Positions 25,587 through 33,875 of a stretch of 64,000 nt of DNA are shown one piece after another; within the stretch, counting starts at the first letter, position 1, and each line of letters begins with the position of its first letter. The DNA is taken from the NCBI GenBank assembly GCA_021029095.1, contig JAJOHG010000077.1:1-64000 (forward strand), given 5' to 3'. The notes under the pieces are model-generated. The model worked only from the letters and a program-made list of their open reading frames with translations. It was not told the origin of the DNA and did no database searches. The stretch is from Phellopilus nigrolimitatus. Lineage: Eukaryota > Basidiomycota > Agaricomycetes > Hymenochaetales > Hymenochaetaceae. A program made the translations under genes and the position numbers.

Positions 25587-26769
25587 CTAATAATGGCGGT
25601 CAGAGCGCGGGCAGTTAGTTGACGAATGTCCAGGGGCGATCCTGTCACAGATTCCGCATCGGTAGCGCATGCAGTCCGTCTGTCGGTGTCCTTCTAGGCC
25701 GCATGTGAAGCAGACGATGACCCGAGGTGAGAATTGTGTCCGGACTCGAAGCGGGGTTGCCATAGAATTCTCAGGGGAGTTGCGCCGGTTAAGGTGTCCT
25801 TGGATCTGCTGAGGCGACATCTGAGAAAACGGAACATCACCAATCATGGACTGGGTGAAGGGATTGATCGTGCGCCGGAAGGGACGTGCTGTGGGTGGAG
25901 TGACCGGTGGCGAGGTTCCCGCAATGAATTCGTCTGGGGGTGACGGAGATGGCGATGGTGCGGCAGGAGGTGGCGGCGTTGACGGTGGAGGGATCGGAAG
26001 TCCAGGCGGAGGCGAGGTGAGATCAATGGCGCCGGTGGCTTCGTCAATGGGAAAACGGTCGTTCGACGGTTGATAATCGTCCAGGACCGCGAGTACGCCA
26101 GCATCGAGGGCTCCTTCCAGAATTTGCCGAATTTGCCGGCGGGCCGTAGATTTTGCCTTCTCGTTTTCGGCGCGCAGGTCATCGATATGTTTGCCCATAC
26201 GGTTGGCAATCGCGAGGTTTTGTTTTGCTTGTTCATGGGCCTTCTGCCAGCGGACGAGATCAGGCCGTTGCGATGCTCGGATGGTGTGAGTGATGGGGGT
26301 GGCGAGTCCAGAGTCGATGAAGACATGGCGGAGGAAGGAGCGGTCATTCGCGAAGTCGAGGTTGGGCCGGATGCCGGAGACGGGGAGCCGAGTGTGGGGT
26401 GCTGGGAGCGGATCAAAGGTGTTCAGGCGCCTCGGGGATCTCTGTGGCGGCATCACGATAGACGGGGACGGGGTCGAGGTCGGGGATGAGGTCTTCAGGG
26501 GGAACAAATTGTACGGGTATGTTGCGTGCAGGGACGGCTCGGGATAGACGGTTGGGCCTACGGCTAGGTGGGATGGATCGGAAGACGATGTGGAGGATCT
26601 GTTGTTCGAGGACGTCGATGCCGAGGCGGATTACGAGGCGACGGTCGTCGGGGTAGTTGGTGTGATCGATGACAAATTGAAGGAAAAGAGGGGTGGATTC
26701 TCCGATTTCTAGGGCGAAGGTCCAGTTGACAGAGGGCAGATGGGGAATGTGGAAGTGGAAGTAGGGCAT
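25587..26769 (-). pseudogene. 3' open frame of the Ty3/gypsy element with two zinc knuckles
   Basis: It lies downstream of integrase, an unusual place for a nucleocapsid-like protein. The first part (26769-26413) encodes PYFHFHIPHLPSVNWTF and FQFV-type sequence; a frame change near 26420 joins it to a longer frame ending at 25587. That frame has a coiled-coil-like stretch (HEQAKQNLAIANRMGK to LRAENEKAKST), a long proline-rich linker, and two cysteine motifs near the C-terminus: CFTCGLEGHRQTDC and CGICDRIAPGHSSTNC. These fit zinc-binding knuckles. It is possibly a gag-like or RNA-binding accessory product. One frameshift is required to read it whole. Confidence 0.6.
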
Positions 26770-26801
26770 GGAACAGTGGGAACGGGAGTTGATGGACGGT
26801 G

Positions 26802-27248
26802 TTAGAGTCGATGGGTCTTTTTATAATCGTTGAGAAGTTTTTTCGCATTTTTGAGGTCCAATTCCTTCTGCCATGAGTTGTGGAGCGATGACCATCCTTT
26901 CCAGGACACGAGGTATTGTCTTCGGTTCTTTGGGAAACGATGACGTAGTATTGTGTCAACCTCGTATTCTTCTTCTCCATTGACAAGGTCAGGTGGTGGC
27001 TCCGCGTGGGTAGGTCCGTGGGTATCGGTCTCCACATAACGAGTCAGGAGGGAGGCATGGAAGACGTTGTGGATTCGCCATCGGACCGGTAGAGTCAGGC
27101 GATAAGACCATGGGGATAGTACGTCCTTGATTTCGAAGGGACCTTCGCGTTTAGGGGACAATTTCTTGTATGGAGAGGCGATGTCAAGGTTCTGGGCTTC
27201 TAGCCAAACTTTCTCCCCTTTCTTGAAGGGTGTGAAATTCCGAGTCAT
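26802..27248 (-). pseudogene. Integrase C-terminus and chromodomain of the Ty3/gypsy element
   Basis: The frame encodes FKKGEKVWLEAQNL and KREGPFEIKDVLSPWSYRL, the usual integrase C-terminal (GPY/F-like) region. A chromodomain follows: YEVDTILRHRF, then YLVSWKGWSSLHNSWQ. The domain is near-canonical except that the usual final aromatic/acidic pair is weakened. It is separated from the main pol frame by a single-base shift at the C5/G5 run near 27248-27253. Confidence 0.8.
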
Positions 27249-28857
27249 GCGGGGGCAGCCATGTGCATGTGAGCAAGCTCATGCGCAGCAAGTGCTTCTT
27301 CTCGGAGGGCTTTAAGGGAGCGAAGGCGTTCTTCTACCGAGGGGTGATCGGAGTTGGGGTCTGCAGCAGGGATGGCGATTGGTTCGTACCCCATAAGGAG
27401 TGAGAATGGAGAGCGTTTTGTGGCAGAATGTTCACGCTGATTGTGTGCGAACTCGATATCAGGCAGGTGATCAGCCCAGGTTTCGGGATGGCGTCCACAA
27501 TAGATTCGAAGGTATGCTTTGACTTCTTGGTTTACTCGCTCCGTTTCTCCGTCTGTTTGAGGGTGGAATGCGGTGGATAGGGCTGATGTGATATTGAGCT
27601 TCTTGCAAAGCTCCTGGAATACTTTGGAGGCAAATTGGGGTCCTCGGTCGGAGATGAGTTTCTGGGGTAACCCAAAGCGCCGGTAGACGTTGTCGTGATA
27701 CAATTGGGCAGTTCCAAGGGCATCAATGGTTTTGTTGCAGGGGGAAAGGACGATGCCTTTGGAAAGGTTGTGATCGACGGTGACGAATAGGGAGTCGTAG
27801 CCATTTGATTCGGGGAGTCCGGTGATAAAGTCCATGGAGACTGTGGAAAACGGATGCGCATTGGGTTCAGCAGGGATTGGATGGAGGGGTGGGATGGTGG
27901 GATGTGTGTTGATCTTCATTTGTTGACAGATCGCGCAACCATTGACGAATTTCTTGACAAAGATGTACATTCCTGGCCACCAATAATGTTGTTTGAGCAA
28001 TGCGAGGGTTTTGTAAATTCCAGGGTGTCCCATGACAGGGGTGTCGTGGTACAGTTGTACTGCATGTCGGCGAAGTTCGATGTCATCTGGGATGTAGGCC
28101 TTCTGTTTAAAGAATACAATGCCATCCTTCTCTGTCCAATCGGCAAGGGAAGACCGAAATGGTGGAATACCAGCCGATCGGATGATATTGAGAGCTTCAT
28201 TGGCAAAGTTGTCTTCCTTGGTGCGAAGAATTAGACGGGTCTTAAAGTCGAATGTAGTCGTGGCAATGAAGACGGATTCGGGTAGGAGTGGGGGGTCATC
28301 TGGTTCTGATTTGCCATCGATCAGGTAGTCAGAGCGTCGGGACATGGGATCTGTGGTATTGTCTTTTCCTGGTGCGTATTGAATGTGGTGGTCGAACTGG
28401 GAGAGAAATAGACTCCATCGTGCTTGGCGGGGTGAAAGACGGCGGGCCGCACGGAAATAGGTAAGGTTCTTGTGGTCGCACCAGATGGTTATCTTATGGG
28501 GTGCACCCAATAGATAGTGTCGCCAGGCCTCAAGTCCGTGGATGATCGCCAAGAGTTCTCGATCATAAATCTCATAGCGTCGTTGGGTGTCGTCAAACTG
28601 TTTGGAGATGAAACCATAGGGATGGGGTTCGCCGTTCGAGTCGAGTTGTTTAAGAGTGCCAGCCGATGCTACACCAGAGGCGTCGGTTTCCAGGATGAAT
28701 GGCCGAGTTTTGTCAGGCATCTGGAGAATGGGTTTCTCGAGGAATTTGCCTTTGAGCCGTTGGAATGCATTCTCATGTACGTCTGACCATTCCCAGGTGG
28801 TTTTCTCCCTTTTTAGTACGTCCAATGGTGCCGCAATTTCTGCATAATGGTCGATGA
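27245..28857 (-). pseudogene. Pol of the Ty3/gypsy element: RNase H and integrase
   Basis: This minus-strand frame continues the RT remnant at 31715-31456 across the hAT-2 insertion. RNase H features are FILETDASGVA, YEIYDRELLAI and WCDHKNLTYF. The integrase zinc region has HDTPVMGHPG and CAICQQMK. The catalytic acidic residues lie in VSMDFITGLPES, ISDRGPQFAS and HPQTDGETERVNQ, giving a complete D-D-E set. The frame is clean over about 530 codons, so the insertion may be fairly recent, but the product cannot be made because of hAT-2 and the downstream frameshift. Confidence 0.85.
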
Positions 28858-28865
28858 ATTGGCGA

Positions 28866-31447
28866 TAGAGCATAGCACGAGTAGAACCTCGGGTTGACCC
28901 GGACCTGTTGGCGGGTCACCCGTGGCAAAACATCCTAGACCTGGACCCGGCTTGACCTGGACCCGTTGGGACACGGATCTGCAGGTCACCAAATTCCCAC
29001 GGTTCCAGGTCACGGAGGTCACGGTTTGTTCACAGCTCCTTGCGGGTCTTCCTCGCCAACTCCACGCACGGCCTCCAGGTAGCCCACCCGCGTCCTCGCC
29101 TCCCTCGCCATCGCATGCTGCTCCCGGTCCCAGCAGTGCGCATGCACCGACACCGCGTCACCCGCAGCCCAGACTGGCTTTCTCAATACCGTCGACCCCG
29201 CGCGGGCGGGCCCATCACCCTCGCCCACCGCATTAAAGTGTGGTGGCCAATTCTGATTCTGAGCAAGAGTATGAAAGCGAAGAGGACAACTTGAACCCAC
29301 ACCCATTGGAAGGAAAATTCGTGGACGAGACGGACGGAGTCAAGTGAGTATCGCATCTACCGTTTCGCGCGATCTGGCTCGACTCAGTTTCTATCTTTAC
29401 AGGCTCATACAGCTTCCCGAAATTGAACGCGAGAACATCCTTGCTCAACATCTGGAGGAAATGCAGCACATCTAGGACAAACGCAATCTCAATCAGATGC
29501 TGCGCGCACAGCGCAAGGACAACGTGTCTTAAGGCCGCAAAGCGTGACTACTGGATTCTGTGTACCAATTACTTCTCTCTGATAATGCTTCCTAGGCGCC
29601 CATCAAGTGAGGGGAGCAACGAAGGAGAAGACATGTAAGTTGGACGTACTGAAGGCGAAGAGGAAGGCGAAGAGCGAGAAGAAGCGGGTGCGTTGTTCAT
29701 TGCTGGTCCGCATCCTTCTCCTAAACTGCCAACAGACAATGATCAACTCGCCGAAGCGGAAGCATTCTTCGTCACCGATGGACATGGAGATATCCTCCGA
29801 AGACGAGGAAGACAGGCAGATCAGCAGACTCGAGCAGCAGGAGGAGCGCGAGTCGCGCCTCCTAAACAAGACGAAGCCCGAGGACGAAGACCTTACTATG
29901 GAAGATCTCGAGAAGTGCCGACTTTCACGCAGCAAGCTTGTCAAGTACGCATTGATGCCGTGGTTCGAGGATTTCGTCAAAGGTAACTTGCCCGACATTC
30001 TGTCGTCCCTCAAACCTTTTGACGGTTGGTCCACTGCAGAGGTTCATGGGTGCGCTACCTTATTGGTACAGACCAAGGCCAGCCCGTGTATCGAATTTGC
30101 GAGATCGCAAGTACGTGTTGCGTCCTCGCCTGTGTCGTTTCTAGTGTTCTGAGCACGCGCCTCCCAAGACCTCGGCTCAAACCCAGCCAAGCCCTATAAA
30201 ATTGAAAACGAGTACTTCGACACCAGACTCGAGCTGCGGCACGGCGCGGGCTATCAAAGTGTTCCCGATGGACAAGGTTTCCAACGCGGCGTTCACAGAG
30301 GCACCAGACTGTTTGTCCAGCAACCAGGCATCGGAACAAAAGGTCAATGATCCTACAGGACGAGTGGCACCGGATCAAAGCAACGTGTGAGCACGAGAAA
30401 GTCAAGCTCCCTGCGAAGCGCACGATCGAGAAGCTGCAGCAGTTCGCCAAGCTGACGAGTCATTTATTAACGGAGGTGCGTGCTTGCCCCTCGCGCTCAG
30501 AAAGGAGCGGCTGCTGGAAACACGCGCGCACAGGCGGACATTCCTGCGATCCTCGCGCGCAAGGCAGAGCTGAACCACAGCCTGCCGAAGACGCGCACAA
30601 CCGAGACGAAGGCCGCGCTCGAGCGCGCGGAGCTCGTGCGCATGCGCGTGCTCGCGCAGATGCATCGCGACTTCGCGGAGAGCGCCGCGCTCGATACGCG
30701 GCAGGGTGCGGTCCGAAAGGGAGGACATCCTCACGAAGGTGAACGAGCGCAACCGACAGGCGAACCGCAACGCTGTGCGCCGCACGGAGGTTACGAGGCC
30801 GAGGCGGAGCGCAGGAAGAAGACGCGCCTGACGCGCGCGGCTTCTGCGACTGGCTCACGGCCGGGCACGCCGGGCGTTTTCAAGTGCGTTTTGCTTCTGT
30901 TTTTTGCTGCGCCCGCCCGACTGACTTTGCCCCATAGCGTATCTCCGCAGGGACTCGCCGAACGGGACGCCGATGCTCGGCGCGTCGCTTGCGCTCGGGG
31001 ACGGCATGCGTTCCGTGTCGCCCCGCCCTCGCAGAAGGGCGTGCTCGGGAAACGGGTGTTCGAGAGCATCGTCGCGAGCTCCGTCGAAGTGGACCTGGTC
31101 GACTTTTAGGTGCTGCTTTCGGCGGGCGGACGCGGGCGGGGCTCGCGAGCTCGCACCTTTCCTTTTTTTGCTGTGGACCTGGGAGCATACATGTGTAGAT
31201 TACGAAGCATATTAACCATACATACTGTACATACATACAATATACAAATAAATTACCTTGGCCACTCTAAGCTTGAAAACCTGTGTGAATTACCCACAGG
31301 TTTTGGAAAAACACAAATTCTGAACCCGGACCCGCGAAAACCCGTTTCCCACGGATCACCCGTGCACGGGTGATCCGTGAATACGGGTCTGCAGTCCGAG
31401 TCGGGTCACGGATACCTGCGGGTTCCAGGGAGTCGTGCTAGGCTCTA
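28866..31447. mobile_element. hAT-like DNA transposon carrying RTF1 (element hAT-2)
   Basis: The ends are TAGAGCATAGCACGA on the left and, inverted, TAGAGCCTAGCACGA on the right. ATTGGCGA flanks both sides (28858-28865 and 31448-31455), a perfect 8-bp target duplication inside the gypsy pol frame at FYRQFIDHY. Both subterminal regions are rich in CGGGT/ACCCG. A perfect palindrome with 13-base arms CACGGATCACCCG around TGCA lies at 31350-31379. Its ends match hAT-3 (57886-58359) in inverted order, so they are one family. No transposase is visible; the cargo is a captured RTF1 gene. Confidence 0.88.
29243..31109 (+). pseudogene. RTF1: Captured RTF1 (Paf1-complex, Plus3 domain) gene copy
   Basis: RTF1 is a nuclear subunit linked to the Paf1 elongation complex; its Plus3 domain binds Spt5 and nucleic acid. 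Seen here in order: LPEIERENILAQ (29413 on), KLDVLKAKRKAKSEKKR (near 29640), an acidic stretch, then Plus3 signatures CRLSRSKLVKY and MPWFEDFVKG (29909-29980), WVRYLIGTDQGQPVYRI (near 30052-30102), ENEYFDTRLELRHG and FPMDKVSNAAFTE (near 30260). The C-terminus GVLGKRVFESIVASSVEVDL ends at a stop at 31107-31109. GT-AG introns remain at about 29344-29402, 29690-29738 and 29982-30038, so capture was from DNA. The N-terminal part is missing. A TAG at 29473-29475 and frameshifts (for example near 30240) disable it. Confidence 0.85.
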
Positions 31448-31455
31448 ATTGGCGA

Positions 31456-31715
31456 TAGAAGTTGCAGAACCCTAGGAAGGAGTGGACTTGGGTTTTGTTC
31501 GTCGGTGTGGGCCATTGCGAGATTCCAGCCAGTTTGACAGGGTCCATGGAAACTGAGTTTTCCGAAATGATAAGTCCAAGATATTCTACCTGTGTGGCTT
31601 CGAAAACACATTTCTCCGGTTTGAAGTATAAGTCAGCATCTTGACCAATGGCAAGGACTTTGCGGGTGCGTTCGCGAAGTGTAGGAATGTCCGTGTCATG
31701 AACGGGCATTTTCAT
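31456..31715 (-). pseudogene. Reverse-transcriptase end of the minus-strand Ty3/gypsy element
   Basis: Encodes LYFKPEKCVFEATQVEYLGL and SFLGFCNFYRQ, the RT thumb/connection region, and reads straight into the RNase H frame once the hAT-2 insertion is discounted. Recognisable sequence stops at about 31715; the catalytic YxDD region and everything 5' of it are gone. Confidence 0.85.
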
Positions 31716-31784
31716 TTTCTTATTTCCTTACAAATCACGGCCACTTTAGATAATACGGACAATAGCGGACATTAGATAAGCTTA

Positions 31785-32068
31785 TGTCATAGGGCTAGAC
31801 CATGACATCATAGTGACATCACTGACGATGACATCACCTATGACATCATTAACCCCGCCCGCTCCACTAGAGTAGCCATATTAGGTAGTGTACTGCTTGG
31901 TCTGTGCGCACTAAGTTTGGGTATATAAGTAGACTAGATATCTGTACTTAGACCCCAGTTTCGACCTAGTCAATACTCCTGGCTAGTGTGCGTTGCAATA
32001 CATCTCCCTTACCTCTCTGATTGTTGTGTGACGTGGCGTGAACAGTTGGTTCTAGTCAGTCGCTGACA
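31785..32068 (+). repeat. 5' LTR of the Tf1/sushi-like element
   Basis: The 284-base segment starts TGTCA and ends TGACA. It holds a TATA box (TATATAAG, 31922-31929). About 30 bases downstream is the candidate start of the transcript (31957). The U3 part carries four copies of TGACATCA at 31803, 31814, 31829 and 31841. No matching 3' LTR is in the window, so the right boundary rests on the inverted tips and the adjacent primer site. Confidence 0.7.
31803..31848 (+). promoter_or_regulatory. Four TGACATCA motifs in the LTR U3 region
   Basis: Exact TGACATCA octamers start at 31803, 31814, 31829 and 31841, within 46 bases. They resemble CRE/ATF-type bZIP sites (TGACGTCA) with one change, and sit about 75-120 bases upstream of the TATA box. 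Their clustering suggests an enhancer for LTR transcription; the binding factor is inferred only. Confidence 0.5.
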
Positions 32069-32081
32069 TCAGGTCGAAACT
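31957..32081 (+). promoter_or_regulatory. Self-priming pair: transcript 5' end and primer-binding site
   Basis: AGTTTCGACCT at 31957-31967 lies about 30 bases downstream of the TATA box, where the mRNA should start. Its exact reverse complement, AGGTCGAAACT, lies at 32071-32081, two bases after the LTR end. In Tf1 the first 11 bases of the mRNA fold back and prime reverse transcription in this way. I did not match the site to any tRNA 3' end. Confidence 0.65.
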
Positions 32082-32741
32082 TCCGTACCACCTCACACAT
32101 CTTCCTCTTACATCTTAAATCGTCTCATCCCTCTACTCTTTTCAACATTTCGTCCACTCGCCGTACACGCCGCGTTCGACGACCCGGACTCCGACCGCGA
32201 GGTATCTCCTTGCGACCCGTTCTATCACTCAGGGCTGCGCGTAGGTCTCTTTGATCTTCAGTAGCTACATCCCATATTCCCACCAGCCGTCTGCCAGGGT
32301 CTTTGTTTCCTCTACGACCCAGGCGGCTGCCACTTTGCCCTGCTGAATCTTTACTGCGTTTACTTTGGCGCGGCTAAGCTCTTCGGTAGCGCTAGAACTA
32401 CGTACAGATACACGGCTGTAGGCTAGATCACCAGACCGTTGGGCACGTGCAGTTCTACTGTCGTGTTTTAAGGCAGCGAGAGAGCGTGTACTAGTCAGAA
32501 GACGCAATCGCTGGCTGATACAACGAAGGGTGTCTAGTACGGCAGTCCCCCAGATCCCTAGAGTAATCAACTCAGTAGTATACAGTAGAGTATACAGTAG
32601 GCCGGCGTGCCTAGCAGAGACCACCTGGTAGTTAGTAAATAGACTTTCTACCGCGCACAAGAAAAGCCCACACTGGATCCCATTTGGGAAAGGAGGTCGA
32701 CGACACCCCTGATTGACGAATCATCGTCAGAAACAGAAACG
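32082..32741 (+). other. Leader of the Tf1/sushi-like element
   Basis: About 660 bases between the primer site and the gag start. A minus-strand open frame of 131 codons occurs (32265-32660) but has no recognisable motif. I take the stretch as untranslated leader, possibly with packaging signals. Confidence 0.5.
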
Positions 32742-33875
32742 ATGTCGGGGAACCCAGCTACTGGATCGAGTTCTGGACTAGCGGGCAGTATGCACGCCCT
32801 AGGTACCGATCCAACCGGCAATCAACCCCAACCACGACCACGTTCGCCGTCACCCGAAAGAGACCCCTTCATTGAAGGGCTTCTCAACGCCAAAAAGAAA
32901 AAGACCCATGTAGCGAAACCTGACCCCTTTTCGGGAAAGGACTACAAGAAGTTCATACGGCAGGTCAAACTGTTCCTTTGGGCGAATAAGAAGGACTTCA
33001 CCTCCGACGATGAAAAAATCGAGTTCACACTCTCATTCATGACGGAGGGACGTGCCAGTAAATGGGCGGAGAACTTTATCGATAAAGCCATTGCCGACGG
33101 AACAGATGACTATCCCGATTTTGGCGACTGGGACAGTTTCCTCGGACAGCTCAAGGATTCATTCCATGATGCCAACGAGGCACAGACGGCTCAGCGTAAC
33201 CTATCGTCTCTACGTCAGGGCTCGACATCGGCTGAGGAATACTTCCAGAACTTCGACATCCTCCGCCGAATAGCTGGGTACAGCAAGGACCACGACCAGT
33301 ACCTCATCGAGCTCTTAGAACGACAGCTCAGCGAGTCGATTGTCACAAAGATTTATGGCTCGGAAACTCTGCCCACCACTTATGACGGGTGGAAGCGGAA
33401 GGCGATTTGCTTTGATAACCTTGAGCGTCGACTAAAAGAAGTACGCCGCCAACAGACGCCACAGAATCCCCCTGTCGCTAGAAAACCCGAACAGTCAACG
33501 ACCCCTTGTACCACGCCTAATACCGCTCCCACCTACAAACGCGATAGTACAGGGACCGTCTTCACGGGCACAGGGCAGCCAATGAATCTTGATGAAGCAA
33601 GGCAAAAGGGGGTTTGCTACAAATGCGGATTGCCAGGCCATATCGGCAAGTTTTGTCCAAATCGTCAAAAGACGGAGGTGCGCGCTACAACTTCTGACAC
33701 GCCACCCAGTGGAGGCACGGGAACGAGCGTGTCCACTGGGGTAGAGGTGCGTGAATTGAAGAGTTCCGCGGACATAAAGCAATTTGTGTACGCGATGACG
33801 CCAGAGCAGAAGAAGGCGTGGGCAGCGGAGTTTAATCTCCTTAAAGAGTCGGATTTTGCGGGACCCCAGAAGTGA
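32742..33875 (+). CDS. Gag of the Tf1/sushi-like retrotransposon
   Basis: Open for 377 codons from ATGTCG at 32742. A capsid-like region includes KPDPFSGKDYKKFIRQVKLF, WAENFIDKAIADG and QTAQRNLSSLRQGSTSAEEY, typical of retrotransposon gag. Near the C-terminus a single zinc knuckle CYKCGLPGHIGKFC (about 33616-33657) marks the nucleocapsid part. It would form the particle and bind the element's RNA. The stop overlaps the first codons of the pol frame, which lies in the -1 frame. No damage is visible in this frame. Confidence 0.85.
   Translation: MSGNPATGSSSGLAGSMHALGTDPTGNQPQPRPRSPSPERDPFIEGLLNAKKKKTHVAKPDPFSGKDYKKFIRQVKLFLWANKKDFTSDDEKIEFTLSFMTEGRASKWAENFIDKAIADGTDDYPDFGDWDSFLGQLKDSFHDANEAQTAQRNLSSLRQGSTSAEEYFQNFDILRRIAGYSKDHDQYLIELLERQLSESIVTKIYGSETLPTTYDGWKRKAICFDNLERRLKEVRRQQTPQNPPVARKPEQSTTPCTTPNTAPTYKRDSTGTVFTGTGQPMNLDEARQKGVCYKCGLPGHIGKFCPNRQKTEVRATTSDTPPSGGTGTSVSTGVEVRELKSSADIKQFVYAMTPEQKKAWAAEFNLLKESDFAGPQK

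Larger units (their letters stand above)
24681..31715 (-). mobile_element. Chromodomain Ty3/gypsy retrotransposon, 5' truncated, interrupted by hAT-2
   Basis: Minus-strand order is RT remnant, RNase H, integrase, chromodomain, a 3' open frame with zinc knuckles, then the 3' LTR. Integrase followed by a chromodomain places it among chromoviruses. The 5' LTR, gag, protease and most of RT are missing: recognisable pol starts at about 31715, just left of an unrelated LTR element. The element is interrupted at 28866-31447 by hAT-2. Frameshifts in pol and in the 3' frame indicate it is dead. Confidence 0.85.

Noticed and set aside
28860..31450. Helitron as the gene-capturing element
   Set aside because: Helitrons leave no target duplication and have no terminal inverted repeats; here both are clear.
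32265..32660. Minus-strand gene of 131 codons in the gypsy leader
   Set aside because: No motif, and it lies between primer site and gag on the opposite strand.
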